Translations under genes and position numbers: made by a program | The notes under the pieces: generated by a model | Database searches by the model: none | What the model saw: only the letters and a program-made list of their open reading frames with translations | Told to the model about the DNA's origin: nothing | Source: Comamonadaceae bacterium | GTDB taxonomy: Bacteria; Pseudomonadota; Gammaproteobacteria; Burkholderiales; Burkholderiaceae_C | Length of the DNA: 64,000 nucleotides | Assembly (NCBI GenBank): GCA_013297875.1 | Contig: JAAFIW010000008.1 | Location: forward strand, 99,465 to 163,464 | Reading direction: 5' to 3' | Part shown: positions 53,956 through 63,126 of the stretch, in pieces | Layout: every line of letters starts with the position of its first letter | How positions within the stretch are numbered: the stretch's first letter is position 1

Positions 53956-54419
53956 GGCGGGCTCCGGGATGCTTGCGGGGTAAGCGCAAGAAGCGTGCCC
54001 CTGCTGGGCTTTGACCTCGATTTTTTGCTTGCGTATCGGGACGAACCTGCTTGCAACGCGCATGCAGTCGCCGGGTACGCGCAATCGGGGTCAGAGCAAA
54101 ATTTCGTATCGGTGCCGCGCGCGCCGATACAAACCGTGTCCTGAATTTTGATCAGACTCCGAATGCTTGTTGTGCGGCTAAGGGGTTCGATCACTACGAT
54201 TTTGATAGCTGCTTGAGCAATAAACACCTGGGCGGTTGGCTGTTTTTGTCTTGTGTGCTGATTGGCACCGCGTCCTGAATCTTGATCTGACCCCGAATGC
54301 TTGTGCTGCGAAGGCGCTACGTCACTCCCTACGTTGATTAACGTATTGGGCAAACACGGCCTCCTGAACATGATGAACACCGTCAGTTCATTCCACCCTT
54401 GTTCTTTCAGGAGCCCAAC
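53956..54419. promoter_or_regulatory. Divergent control region between sensor kinase and amide operon
   Basis: No gene supported. Two related halves (54085-54180 and about 54255-54310) share CGTGTCCTGAATTTTGATCA / GCGTCCTGAATCTTGATCTG and CCGAATGCTTGT. A dispersed TGCTTGAGCA element (54201-54233) sits between them. The operon promoter must lie here; the best box could not be chosen. Confidence 0.55.
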
Positions 54420-55679
54420 ATGTCCAACGGTCACGATTCCTATTCTTCAATCAGCCGCCGCCGCCTGATGCAGGGCCTGGGTGCTGCCCTGCCTGTGGTG
54501 GCAATGCCCGCCTGGGCGCAGTCTGCGCAGTTCCCCACCGCCAAGGTCAACACCACCAAGCTGGCCATTACCGATACCGAGGTGACGGTGGGCCAGTTGC
54601 ACTCGGCCACCGGCACCATGGCCATTTCAGAGACGGGCTCGATCCAGGCCGAGCAGTTGGCCATTGACCAGATCAACGCCATGGGCGGCGTGCTGGGCCG
54701 CAAGATCAAGGTCATCAAGGAAGACGGCGCGTCGGACTGGCCGACCTTTGCCGAAAAGTCCAAAAAGCTGCTGGTCAACGACAAGGTGGCGGCCGTGTTT
54801 GGCTGCTGGACCTCTGCCTCGCGCAAAGCGGTGCTGCCGATCTTTGAAAAAGAAAATGGCATGCTGTACTACCCCACGTTTTACGAGGGCCTGGAGCAGA
54901 GCAAGAACGTGATCTACACCGGCCAGGAAGCCACCCAGCAGATTTTGTATGGGCTGGACTGGGCTTCCAAAGAGAAGAAAGCCAAGACCTATTTCCTGGT
55001 CGGCTCGGACTACATCTGGCCCCGCACCTCGATGAAGATTGCCCGCGCCCACATTGAGCGCGTGGCCAAAACTGGCAGCGTGGTGGGCGAGGAGTACTAC
55101 CCGCTGGGCCACACCAACTTCAACTCCCTGATCAACAAGATCAAGGTGGCCAAGCCCGATTGCATTTTCATTGCCGTGGTGGGTGGCTCCAACGTGGCCT
55201 TCTACAAACAGCTCAAGGCCGCAGGTGTGACGGCGGCCAAGCAGTTCTTGCTGACCATCTCGGTGACGGAAGACGAGGTGCTGGGCATTGGCGGCGAAAA
55301 CATGGAAGGTTACTTTGCCTCGATGAAGTATTTCCAGTCGCTGGACAACCCGAACAACAAAGCCTTTGTGACTGCCTTCAAGGCCAAGTATGGCAAAGAC
55401 GCGGTGATTGGCGACGTGACGCAGGCCGCCTACCTGGGCCCGTGGCTGTGGAAGGCCACAGTTGAAAAAGCGGGCAGTTTCGATGTGGACAAGATTTCTG
55501 CTGCGTCCACAGACATCGAGTTGAAAACCGCACCCGAGGGCTACGTGAAGATTCACGAAAACCGCCACCTGTGGAGCAAGGCGCGCATCGGCGTGGCCCA
55601 GAAAGACGGCCAGTTCAAGGTGGTCGCCGAGTCGCCCAACCTGATTGAACCCAACCCTTTCCCCAAGGGCTACCAGTAA
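54420..55679 (+). CDS. Amide/urea ABC transporter substrate-binding protein (FmdD/UrtA-like)
   Basis: 419 residues. A twin-Arg-type signal SRRRLMQGLGAALPVVAMPA, cut after AWA, exports it to the periplasm. The binding fold is of the Leu/Ile/Val-amide type: VTVGQLHSATGTMAISETGS, VAAVFGCWTSASRKAVLPIF and GMLYYPTFYEGLEQSKNVIY are UrtA/FmdD signatures. With FmdA and FmdB downstream, the cluster resembles the amide-induced fmd genes of Methylophilus methylotrophus. The ligand is probably a short amide or urea. Confidence 0.9.
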   Translation: MSNGHDSYSSISRRRLMQGLGAALPVVAMPAWAQSAQFPTAKVNTTKLAITDTEVTVGQLHSATGTMAISETGSIQAEQLAIDQINAMGGVLGRKIKVIKEDGASDWPTFAEKSKKLLVNDKVAAVFGCWTSASRKAVLPIFEKENGMLYYPTFYEGLEQSKNVIYTGQEATQQILYGLDWASKEKKAKTYFLVGSDYIWPRTSMKIARAHIERVAKTGSVVGEEYYPLGHTNFNSLINKIKVAKPDCIFIAVVGGSNVAFYKQLKAAGVTAAKQFLLTISVTEDEVLGIGGENMEGYFASMKYFQSLDNPNNKAFVTAFKAKYGKDAVIGDVTQAAYLGPWLWKATVEKAGSFDVDKISAASTDIELKTAPEGYVKIHENRHLWSKARIGVAQKDGQFKVVAESPNLIEPNPFPKGYQ

Positions 55680-55760
55680 AGCAGTAAGCGGCCGCGGCCA
55701 GCCGACGCTGCGTCGGCTGGTTGATGGCACCTACATCGCTCAGTAATTCAGGAGTTCACC

Positions 55761-56675
55761 ATGTCCCTATCCGAAATGCTCAACATCGGCTTGATGCAAG
55801 GCTTTGCAGGTCTGAGCCTGTTTTCCGTGTTGTTGCTCATGGGCCTGGGGCTGGCGATTATTTTTGGCCAGATGGGCGTGATCAACATGGCCCACGGCGA
55901 GTTCATGACCATTGGTGCCTACACCATTTACCTGTTCTCTCACCTGGCCGAAACCTTTGCACCCAAGCTGGTGCAGATGTATTTTCCATTTGCCATTGTG
56001 GCGGCCTTCATGCTCGCGTTTGCGGTCGGTTGGCTGGTGGAGTGGCTGTTCATTCGCCACCTGTACCACCGCCCACTAGACACCTTGCTGGCCACCTGGG
56101 GGCTGTCGCTGGGCATGCAGCAGATATTTCGCACCAGCTTTGGTGCCAAAGAAGTCAGCCCCAGCTTGCCCAACTGGTTGATGGGCTCCTGGGCACCGGT
56201 GCCGGGGTTGGACATTCCCATCAACGGACTGTTTGTGATGGGGCTCACGCTGTTTGTGACGGGCGGTGTGTTGCTGGCGCTGTACAAAAGCCGCTGGGGT
56301 CTGCGGGTGCGGGCCACGGTGGCCAACCGTGCGATGGCCAACGCGACAGGCATCAACACCCGCAAGACCGACCGGCTCACCTTTACCATTGGCTGCGGCG
56401 TGGCCGGTGTGGCGGGTGCCGCCTTCACCACCATCGGCTCAACCGGGCCCACCAGCGGTTCGCTGTACATCGTTGATGCCTTTTTGGTGGTGACCTTTGG
56501 CGGAGCGGCCAGCCTGCTGGGCACGGTGGTGTCGGCCTTTGGCATTGCCCAGACGCAGTCGATTGCCGAGTTTTTCATGACCGGCTCCATGGCCAAGGTG
56601 CTCACGCTGATGCTGATCGTGACCATCCTGATGCTGCGTCCGCAGGGCTTGTTCGCCTCCAAAGTGCGTCGCTGA
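55761..56675 (+). CDS. Branched-chain-type ABC permease (FmdE/UrtB-like)
   Basis: 304 residues, eight or so helices. GLAIIFGQMGVINMAHGEFM, with LLATWGLSLGMQQIFRTSFG, is the UrtB/LivH pattern. The EAA-like loop is GVAGAAFTTIGSTGPTSGSL. A ribosome site TTCAGGAG precedes the ATG. It pairs with the next gene. Confidence 0.92.
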   Translation: MSLSEMLNIGLMQGFAGLSLFSVLLLMGLGLAIIFGQMGVINMAHGEFMTIGAYTIYLFSHLAETFAPKLVQMYFPFAIVAAFMLAFAVGWLVEWLFIRHLYHRPLDTLLATWGLSLGMQQIFRTSFGAKEVSPSLPNWLMGSWAPVPGLDIPINGLFVMGLTLFVTGGVLLALYKSRWGLRVRATVANRAMANATGINTRKTDRLTFTIGCGVAGVAGAAFTTIGSTGPTSGSLYIVDAFLVVTFGGAASLLGTVVSAFGIAQTQSIAEFFMTGSMAKVLTLMLIVTILMLRPQGLFASKVRR

Positions 56676-56703
56676 AATCACCCACTCACCGAGATCTATA
56701 CCC

Positions 56704-57906
56704 ATGAACGCCTTCAAACATTGGATTGAGCGCAACCAGCTGGGCAGCGTGCTGGTGCTAGCTGCCGTGCTGCTGGTGGTGTTCCCGCTGGCATTCGACC
56801 TGTTTCGCCTGAACCTGGTGGGCAAGTATTTGAGCTATGCCTTTGTGGCCCTGGGCCTGGTCATGCTGTGGGGCTACGGTGGTGTGCTCAGCCTGGGGCA
56901 GGGCGTTTTCTTCGGCATGGGCGGCTACGGCATGGCCATGTTCTTGAAGCTGGAAGCCAGCGACCCGGTGACCACCAAAATCCAATCGACCCCCGGCATT
57001 CCTGACTTCATGGACTGGAACCAGATCGCGGCGCTACCGCTGTGGTGGGAGCCGTTCCGCTCGTTTCCGCTGACGCTGCTGATGATTTTGGTGGTGCCTG
57101 CGCTGCTGGCCTTCATCATCGGTTTTGCGATGTTCAAGCGGCGTGTGGGTGGGGTCTACTTCGCCATCATCACCCAGGCGGTGGCGCTGATCCTCACGGT
57201 GCTCATCATTGGCCAGCAGGGCTACACCGGCGGAGTGAACGGTATGACCGACCTGAAGACCCTGATGGGTTGGGACACCCGCACCGACAGCGCCAAATAC
57301 ATCCTGTACTTCGTCACGGTGGCGCTGCTGCTGGGCTCCATTGGCCTGTGCCTGTGGATTCAAAAAAGCAAGCTGGGCACCTTGCTGCTGGCCATGCGCG
57401 ACAAGGAAGACCGCGTGCGTTTTTCGGGCTACGACGTGGCCATGTTCCGGGTGTTTGCGTTCTGCCTGGCTGCGGTGCTCTCGGCCATCGGTGGTGCGCT
57501 TTTTACCTTGCAGGTGGGCTTTATGTCGCCGTCGCTGGTGGGTATCGTGCCGTCCATCGAGATGGTGATTTTTGCGGCAGTGGGTGGGCGCATGTCGCTG
57601 GTCGGCGCTGTCTATGGCGCGCTGTTGGTGAACTTTGGGAAGACCTACTTTTCCGAGAGCTTTCCCGACCTGTGGCTGTTCATGATGGCTGCGATGTTCA
57701 TCGGTGTGGTACTGGCGTTTCCCGATGGGCTGGCCGGTGTTTACAGCCAGCGCATCAAGCCCTGGCTGGCGCGTCTGCGCAGCCGCAATGTGGCTGCACC
57801 CACAGCCCCGACCCAGCCGCCTGCCGACGCCCCACCCGCGCCTGCGGCCAACCCATCAACCCCGCCCATTGGCCTGCCCAGTGCCTTGAGCGGCCAGCAA
57901 AGCTGA
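56704..57906 (+). CDS. Branched-chain-type ABC permease (FmdF/UrtC-like)
   Basis: 400 residues, about ten helices. GYGGVLSLGQGVFFGMGGYG is the LivM/UrtC motif. LAMRDKEDRVRFSGYDVAMF is the cytoplasmic coupling loop. The C-terminal tail is Pro/Ala-rich and extended (from about residue 360), unlike most UrtC. The next ATPase gene starts 19 bp after the stop. Confidence 0.92.
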   Translation: MNAFKHWIERNQLGSVLVLAAVLLVVFPLAFDLFRLNLVGKYLSYAFVALGLVMLWGYGGVLSLGQGVFFGMGGYGMAMFLKLEASDPVTTKIQSTPGIPDFMDWNQIAALPLWWEPFRSFPLTLLMILVVPALLAFIIGFAMFKRRVGGVYFAIITQAVALILTVLIIGQQGYTGGVNGMTDLKTLMGWDTRTDSAKYILYFVTVALLLGSIGLCLWIQKSKLGTLLLAMRDKEDRVRFSGYDVAMFRVFAFCLAAVLSAIGGALFTLQVGFMSPSLVGIVPSIEMVIFAAVGGRMSLVGAVYGALLVNFGKTYFSESFPDLWLFMMAAMFIGVVLAFPDGLAGVYSQRIKPWLARLRSRNVAAPTAPTQPPADAPPAPAANPSTPPIGLPSALSGQQS

Positions 57907-57925
57907 AAGCCCACCGAAAGCCACC

Positions 57926-58669
57926 ATGAAGCCGCGCGATTTTGTTTTGTCCGTAGAAGACCTGACCGTCTCGTTTGACGGTTTCAAAGCCATTGACAGC
58001 CTGAACCTGTACATCGACCAGAACGAGCTGCGCGTGATCATTGGTCCCAACGGCGCGGGCAAAACCACGCTGCTGGACTTGATCTGCGGCAAAACCCGCG
58101 CCAGTGGGGGGCGCATCAAGTTCAAGAATGAAGAAATGACCAAGTTGCCCGAGTACCAGATCGTGCGCTCGGGCATTGGGCGCAAGTTTCAAACGCCTTC
58201 CATTTACGAAAACCTCAGCGTGTTTCAAAACCTGGAGGTGTCGTTTCCCAAAGGGCGCGGGGTGTTTGGTGCGCTGCTGTTCAAGTGCAGCGACGACGTA
58301 AAAAACCAGGTGCAAACGGTGGCGACCGAGATTGGCTTGGCCGACCAGCTGGACACCGAAGCAGGCTTGCTGTCACACGGGCAAAAGCAGTGGCTGGAGA
58401 TCGGCATGCTGCTGATGCAAGACCCTGAACTTTTGATGCTGGACGAACCGATTGCTGGCATGAGCGTGCGCGAGCGCGAGCTGACGGCTGATTTGCTCAA
58501 ACGCATCTGCAAGGGCCGCGCCATGATCGTCATTGAGCACGACATGGCCTTTGTCAAACAGATTGCCGACAAGGTGACGGTGATGCACCAGGGAAAAATT
58601 CTGGCCGAAGGCTCGATGGAAAAAGTGCAGGCCGACCCCCGCGTGATCGACGTGTATCTGGGTCACTGA
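57926..58669 (+). CDS. ABC ATPase (UrtD-like)
   Basis: 247 residues. Walker A GPNGAGKTTLLDLICG, signature LLSHGQKQWLEIGMLLMQDP, Walker B LLMLDEPIAGMS, and switch His in VIEHDMAF are all present. The signature LSHGQ is typical of UrtD (LSGGQ in most). It energises the amide uptake. Confidence 0.93.
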   Translation: MKPRDFVLSVEDLTVSFDGFKAIDSLNLYIDQNELRVIIGPNGAGKTTLLDLICGKTRASGGRIKFKNEEMTKLPEYQIVRSGIGRKFQTPSIYENLSVFQNLEVSFPKGRGVFGALLFKCSDDVKNQVQTVATEIGLADQLDTEAGLLSHGQKQWLEIGMLLMQDPELLMLDEPIAGMSVRERELTADLLKRICKGRAMIVIEHDMAFVKQIADKVTVMHQGKILAEGSMEKVQADPRVIDVYLGH

Positions 58670-58690
58670 CCCTTTTGAAAGACCACCACG

Positions 58691-59380
58691 ATGCTCAACG
58701 TCAACCAACTGCATGTCAGCTACGGCCAAAGCGAGGTGCTGCACGGCATCACGTTCTCGGCCAAGAAAAATGAAACCGTGGCCATCATGGGCCGCAACGG
58801 CATGGGCAAGACCACGCTGTTCAAGTCACTCGTCGGCATCTTGCCGCTGCGCTCGGGCACGATTGATGTGGACGGGCAAGACATCTCCAAAGCCGAAAGC
58901 TACAACCGGGTGGCCAAGGGTCTGGCCTATGTGCCGCAGGGCCGCATGATTTTCCCCACGCTCACCGTGCTGGAGAACATTCAAACCGGCCTGGAGAACG
59001 CCCGTCACAAGCAGGTTCCCGAAGAAATTTATGCGCTGTTTCCGGTGCTGTTTGACATGCGCAACCGCAAGGGCGGCAACCTGTCGGGCGGGCAGCAACA
59101 GCAGCTGGCCATTGCCCGTGCGCTGGTGACCAACCCCAAGGTGCTGCTGCTGGACGAGCCCACCGAAGGCATACAGCCTTCCATCATCAAAGACATTGCC
59201 AAAGCGCTCAACGAGATTCGCAAGATGCGGGAAATCACCATCGTGGTGTCCGAGCAGGTGCTCAGTTTTGCGATGGATGTGGCCGACCGCCTGTTTGTGA
59301 TTGAAGGCGGCCAACTGGTGCACGAGAGCACCCGCGCGGCCACCGACACCGCCCGTATCAAGCAGTTTTTGTCCGTCTGA
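58691..59380 (+). CDS. ABC ATPase (UrtE/LivF-like)
   Basis: 229 residues. Walker A is GRNGMGKTTLFKSLVG, signature NLSGGQQQQLAIARAL, Walker B VLLLDEPTEGIQPSI, and the switch residue is Gln in VVSEQVL, a UrtE feature. It partners with the UrtD-like ATPase. FmdA follows after 31 bp. Confidence 0.94.
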   Translation: MLNVNQLHVSYGQSEVLHGITFSAKKNETVAIMGRNGMGKTTLFKSLVGILPLRSGTIDVDGQDISKAESYNRVAKGLAYVPQGRMIFPTLTVLENIQTGLENARHKQVPEEIYALFPVLFDMRNRKGGNLSGGQQQQLAIARALVTNPKVLLLDEPTEGIQPSIIKDIAKALNEIRKMREITIVVSEQVLSFAMDVADRLFVIEGGQLVHESTRAATDTARIKQFLSV

Positions 59381-59411
59381 AACCCCGTTTAACAACCCAG
59401 GAGCTTGCGCC

Positions 59412-60644
59412 ATGACCGATACCCTGATAAAAGTTGACTTGAGTAAGTCGCCCACTGAAAACGAGAACATCCACAACCGCTGGCACCCCGACATTCCCAT
59501 GGCCTGTTGGGTCAAGCCCGGTGATGACTTCATTCTGGAAACCTTTGACTGGACCGGTGGCTTCATCAAGAACAACAACAGCGCCGACGACGTGCGCGAC
59601 ATTGACCTGACCACGGTGCATTACCTGTCGGGCCCGGTGGGCGTGAAAGGCGCAGAGCCGGGCGACCTGCTGGTGGTGGACTTGCTGGACATTGGTGCCA
59701 AGCCCGACAGCCTGTGGGGCTTCAACGGCTTTTTCAGCCGCAACAACGGCGGTGGCTTTCTGGTCGATCACTTTCCCCAGGCGCAAAAATCGATCTGGGA
59801 CTTTCATGGCATGTTCACCAGCTCGCGCCACGTGCCCGGCGTGAACTTTGCTGGCCTGATTCACCCCGGCCTCATCGGTTGCCTGCCCGACAAAGCCATG
59901 CTTGATATGTGGAACAAGCGCGAAGGCGACTTCATTGCCACCGACCCCCACCGCGTGCCACCCCTGGCCGCGCCACCCTCGGCCGCCACCGCGCACATGG
60001 GCAAGATGAGCGGTGCCGCGCGTGACAAGGCGGCGCTGGAAGGTGCCCGCACCGTGCCGCCGCGCGAACACGGCGGCAACTGCGACATCAAGGACCTGTC
60101 CCGCGGCTCCAAGGTGTTCTTTCCTGTTTATGTCGATGGCGCCGGCCTGTCGGTGGGTGACCTGCACTTCAGCCAGGGCGATGGAGAGATCACCTTTTGC
60201 GGTGCGATCGAAATGGCCGGTTGGGTGCACATGCGTGTGAGCCTCATCAAAGGTGGCATGGCCAAGTACGGCATCAAAAACCCCATCTTCAAACCCAGCC
60301 CCATCACACCGCACTACAACGACTACCTGATTTTTGAAGGCATCTCGGTCGACGAATACGGCAAGCAGCACTACCTGGACGTGCACGTGGCCTACCGCCA
60401 GGCCTGCCTGAATGCGATTGAGTACCTGAAAAAGTTTGGCTACTCCGCTGCCCAGGCCTATTCGATTTTGGGTACGGCACCGGTGCAAGGCCACATCAGC
60501 GGCGTGGTGGACATACCGAACGCCTGCGCCACGCTGTGGCTGCCTACGCAGATTTTTGACTTTGACATCAACCCCAGCGCCGCTGGCCCAGTTAAGCACA
60601 TCGACGGCAGCGTGGACATGCCACTGTCGCCGGATCTTAAGTAA
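59412..60644 (+). CDS. fmdA: Formamidase (FmdA/AmdA family)
   Basis: 410 residues from the ATG at 59412 (CAGGAG upstream). The acetamidase/formamidase family is marked by NRWHPDIPMACWVKPGDDFI, then IWDFHGMFTSSRHVPGVNFA, EHGGNCDIKDLSRGSKVFFP and FSQGDGEITFCGAIEMAG. It hydrolyses formamide to formate and ammonia, so the operon imports and degrades a short amide as nitrogen source. The close M. methylotrophus homologue is amide-inducible. Confidence 0.95.
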   Translation: MTDTLIKVDLSKSPTENENIHNRWHPDIPMACWVKPGDDFILETFDWTGGFIKNNNSADDVRDIDLTTVHYLSGPVGVKGAEPGDLLVVDLLDIGAKPDSLWGFNGFFSRNNGGGFLVDHFPQAQKSIWDFHGMFTSSRHVPGVNFAGLIHPGLIGCLPDKAMLDMWNKREGDFIATDPHRVPPLAAPPSAATAHMGKMSGAARDKAALEGARTVPPREHGGNCDIKDLSRGSKVFFPVYVDGAGLSVGDLHFSQGDGEITFCGAIEMAGWVHMRVSLIKGGMAKYGIKNPIFKPSPITPHYNDYLIFEGISVDEYGKQHYLDVHVAYRQACLNAIEYLKKFGYSAAQAYSILGTAPVQGHISGVVDIPNACATLWLPTQIFDFDINPSAAGPVKHIDGSVDMPLSPDLK

Positions 60645-60651
60645 GCACGAT

Positions 60652-60990
60652 ATGCCCACCTACGACTACGACTGCCAGGCCTGCGGCGGCTTTGATGCCT
60701 TTCGGCCCATGGCGCAGCGCAACGACCCGGCCGATTGCCCTCGCTGCGGCAGCGCGGCAAGCCGGGTGTTTGCCACGGCACCCCGGCTGGCGCTGTTGGC
60801 CAGCGACACGCGCGTGGCCATGGACACCAACGAGCGCGCCCGCCACGAGCCAAAAAGCTCGGGTGACTACGCCCGGCTGCGGCACCCGGCGGGCTGTGGT
60901 TGCTGCTCGATCAAATCCAAAGCCACGGTGACGGCGGCCAACGGGAACAAGACATTTCCCAGCAAGCGCCCCTGGATGATCAGCCACTGA
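60652..60990 (+). CDS. fmdB: FmdB family zinc-ribbon protein
   Basis: 112 residues. The N-terminal MPTYDYDCQACGGFDAFRPM with CxxC and the second knuckle ADCPRCGSAASRVF form a zinc ribbon. A further Cys group (AGCGCCSIK) lies near the end. In M. methylotrophus, FmdB affects expression of the amide genes. It starts 7 bp after fmdA. Confidence 0.93.
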   Translation: MPTYDYDCQACGGFDAFRPMAQRNDPADCPRCGSAASRVFATAPRLALLASDTRVAMDTNERARHEPKSSGDYARLRHPAGCGCCSIKSKATVTAANGNKTFPSKRPWMISH

Positions 60991-61025
60991 CCGGCGCCAC
61001 ACGAATGTCCGATTGAGCCCAGAAT

Positions 61026-61114
61026 TTCCATTAGGGTTTGGACAGACAATGGCCGCAAATGCGCCGTTGGAATCCAAACAGCACCGAAGGTGCGCCTAAT
61101 GGAAAATCTGGGTT
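61026..61114 (-). mobile_element. MITE-like element, short form (89 bp)
   Basis: The ends AGCCCAGAATTTCCATTAG and CTAATGGAAAATCTGGGTT match the copy at 42202-42378 in reverse. About 88 bp of the centre are missing. Confidence 0.85.
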
Positions 61115-61177
61115 GAGGGTTTGCCAAACAGTTGATGCGCCCGCTGGATGTCGCGTTTAACTCCCTGATTGCTCTGT

Positions 61178-61214
61178 ATTTGATAGCTGCTTGAGCAATC
61201 AATCTCTGGGCTAG
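61178..61214 (+). repeat. Dispersed TGCTYRAGCA-type element
   Basis: TATTTGATAGCTGCTTGAGC then AATCAATCTCTGGGC, followed by TAGCCC. One of the best-conserved copies. Confidence 0.85.
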
Positions 61215-61314
61215 CCCTCAAAATGCCCGCAAAAGCCTTGCGCCAAGGCACCTGGATTCCCACACAAAGTTGTGGCAACCCAGGCTCCCCAACGCCTGCA
61301 CAGTGACCGAGAAA

Positions 61315-62142
61315 TCAGCTCTCCAGGTACACCGGCGACGCGCCAATCAGCTGCGATGGTGAGATGCCAAACATGCCCTTGAACGCAGCGCTCAGATGGG
61401 CCGCGCTTGACAGCCCTGCCGCCAAGGCCGCCTCGGTCAGGCTGGCGCCGCGCATCGCGTGAGCCAGTGCAGTGCGCATGCGTGACCACAGGCGAAAGCG
61501 CCTGAACGGAATGCCCACGCTTTCCTTGAACAGGTGTTGAAAGCGGGACGACGACAAGCCGATGTTGAAAGCCCAGTCTTCCGCCTGGCGCGTGTCGTCT
61601 GGCGACAGCAGCAAGGCCTGCACCACAGCGGCAATGCGTGGCTCGGTGCGGCGCTGGGCAAACCCCAGGCTGTGGGCCAGTGTTGCCTCGGTGTCTTTCC
61701 AGGCCTGCGCAGTGCGCGGCATGTGGGTTAGCACATCCATCACCTCGCCCTCGTTGGCCAGGTCAAAGCTGAGCGCATCGCCGGGCTGTCGGCAATGCGC
61801 GCGCAGCGTGGCCAGGTCGTCGCTGAGCGCGTCGATATAGATGAAGGCATGGTCGTCGGCACTGGTGTGAATCAGATGCAGTTGATTGGGCTTTACCAGC
61901 ACACTGCGGCACAGCCTGAACCCTTGGCTGGCATCACGCGCATCCAGCGCCACCCGCATCGGCGTTTTGAGCGCCAGCGCCAGCACGGCAACCGCATTGC
62001 GATGCGCGGGCAGCTGAAAGCCCGGCCCCACGTAAACAGCCCGCGCACCCCAGCTCACCAGCAGGGCGGGCTGTGGGGCCGTCGGCACTTGCACAGTCGG
62101 CATTTGCACGTGGCAGCTCGTTTTTGAAAGCGTGGTCAGCAT
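61315..62142 (-). CDS. AraC family transcriptional regulator
   Basis: 275 residues from the ATG at 62142. The C-terminal double HTH has GLSSSRFQHLFKESVGIPFR then RFRLWSRMRTALAHAMRGAS, and EAALAAGLSSAAHLSAAFKG. The N-terminal domain is a cupin-like sensor (VYVGPGFQLPAHRNAVAVLA). It is divergent from a small membrane protein gene and probably controls it. Confidence 0.88.
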   Translation of the reverse strand: MLTTLSKTSCHVQMPTVQVPTAPQPALLVSWGARAVYVGPGFQLPAHRNAVAVLALALKTPMRVALDARDASQGFRLCRSVLVKPNQLHLIHTSADDHAFIYIDALSDDLATLRAHCRQPGDALSFDLANEGEVMDVLTHMPRTAQAWKDTEATLAHSLGFAQRRTEPRIAAVVQALLLSPDDTRQAEDWAFNIGLSSSRFQHLFKESVGIPFRRFRLWSRMRTALAHAMRGASLTEAALAAGLSSAAHLSAAFKGMFGISPSQLIGASPVYLES

Positions 62143-62193
62143 GGTTTGTCTACAGTTTGACTCACCTAGTATTTCAATGAAAGAGCACACATC

Positions 62194-62559
62194 ATGTTGG
62201 TTCAATGGAGTTGGGCCGTGTTGGCCCTGATTCACGTCTTACCCGCGTTGGCGCTGTTCAAGCCCACGCTGCTGACCAGTCTGTATGGCGCTCAAGCGGG
62301 CTCGACCACCTACCTGCTCTTGCACCATCGAGCGGCCTTGTTTGTGGGGGTTTTTGTGGCGTGCATCTGGGCCCTGCTGCGGCCCGAATCGCGCCAGCTG
62401 GCGGTTGCGGTGGTGGGTTTCAGCATGCTGTCGTTTCTGGTTTTGTATGCCATGGGGGGCATGCCCGAGAGTCTGCGTGTGATTGCCATTGCCGACTTGA
62501 TCGGCCTGCCGTTTTGGGTGGTGGTGGCCTGGCAGGCTTTTCGTGCGACGGGGCCATGA
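62194..62559 (+). CDS. Small four-helix membrane protein
   Basis: 121 residues with four hydrophobic helices (WSWAVLALIHVLPALALF, AALFVGVFVACIWALL, LAVAVVGFSMLSFLVLYAMG, IAIADLIGLPFWVVVAWQAF). HH in LLLHHRAAL lies in the loop. Family not identified. The start is 51 bp from the divergent AraC gene. Confidence 0.72.
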   Translation: MLVQWSWAVLALIHVLPALALFKPTLLTSLYGAQAGSTTYLLLHHRAALFVGVFVACIWALLRPESRQLAVAVVGFSMLSFLVLYAMGGMPESLRVIAIADLIGLPFWVVVAWQAFRATGP

Positions 62560-62585
62560 GCCCGAGGGGGTAGTAAATGCTCCTA

Positions 62586-62619
62586 ATTTAATAGCTGCTT
62601 GAGCGATGAATTCCTGGGC
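62586..62619 (+). repeat. Dispersed TGCTYRAGCA-type element
   Basis: AATTTAATAGCTGCTTGAGC then GATGAATTCCTGGGC. It lies directly beside the second nnrD remnant. Confidence 0.8.
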
Positions 62620-62634
62620 GACCTGCCAAAAAGC

Positions 62635-62815
62635 CCTTAAACGACCCCACGCTCAGCGCCAACGGCCCTGCGCAGAGCAGCCAACCGTCTGGCCACTCAT
62701 CGGCCGCCCGCCCGTGCCGGTATGGCGCACATCCCCGCCTGTACCTGCCCCCCCGCAGTTGCTAGCAAGCACGCCAGCACATCGCCCGTTCCTGCTGTAG
62801 CCATGAGGGCCAACC
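62635..62815 (-). pseudogene. Remnant of nnrD, frameshifted
   Basis: The minus strand reads [20 protein letters not shown], then changes frame before ADEWPDGWLLCAGPLALSVG. Similar to the intact C-terminus at 63689-63888. Confidence 0.75.
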
Positions 62816-63126
62816 AAGTTTGTCAGGCCTCCGAACGGCTAATATGCCAACGACTTTGCTGAACGAGGCAAGTGGGTGAGCCAATTTTTAACCAACTAAC
62901 CATTGCCAGGTTGTGTGTTTTAAGACTTTAAATGCATTGCGGTCTTGGTTCGATTCCATAGCCGTTCGAACCAATAAGCTTGTGGACCTAAACGTCAAAA
63001 CATCAATACGTACCGAACTCATTTCAATCGCTGGCGCAGTCAAAATGGATATTTCTAAAACACCGGTTTGTCTGTTTAGCGAAATGGGAATAAATTTATA
63101 ACTTGAGTCGAAAAGTGTAAGCAAGC
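62816..63126. other. A/T-richer intergenic stretch, nothing supported
   Basis: Base composition drops here compared with neighbours (TTTTAACCAACTAACCATTG, TTTATAACTTGAGTCGAAAA). Only short frames occur, with no known family. Confidence 0.5.

Larger units (their letters stand above)
60991..61314. other. Intergenic region with MITE and dispersed element
   Basis: Holds the short MITE-like copy (61026-61114) and a dispersed TGCTTGAGCA element (61178-61214, TATTTGATAGCTGCTTGAGC). No gene seen. Confidence 0.8.

Noticed and set aside
54240..54290. Sigma-54 promoter for the amide operon
   Set aside because: A TGGCAC hexamer is present but no proper -12 TTGCW box follows at the right distance.
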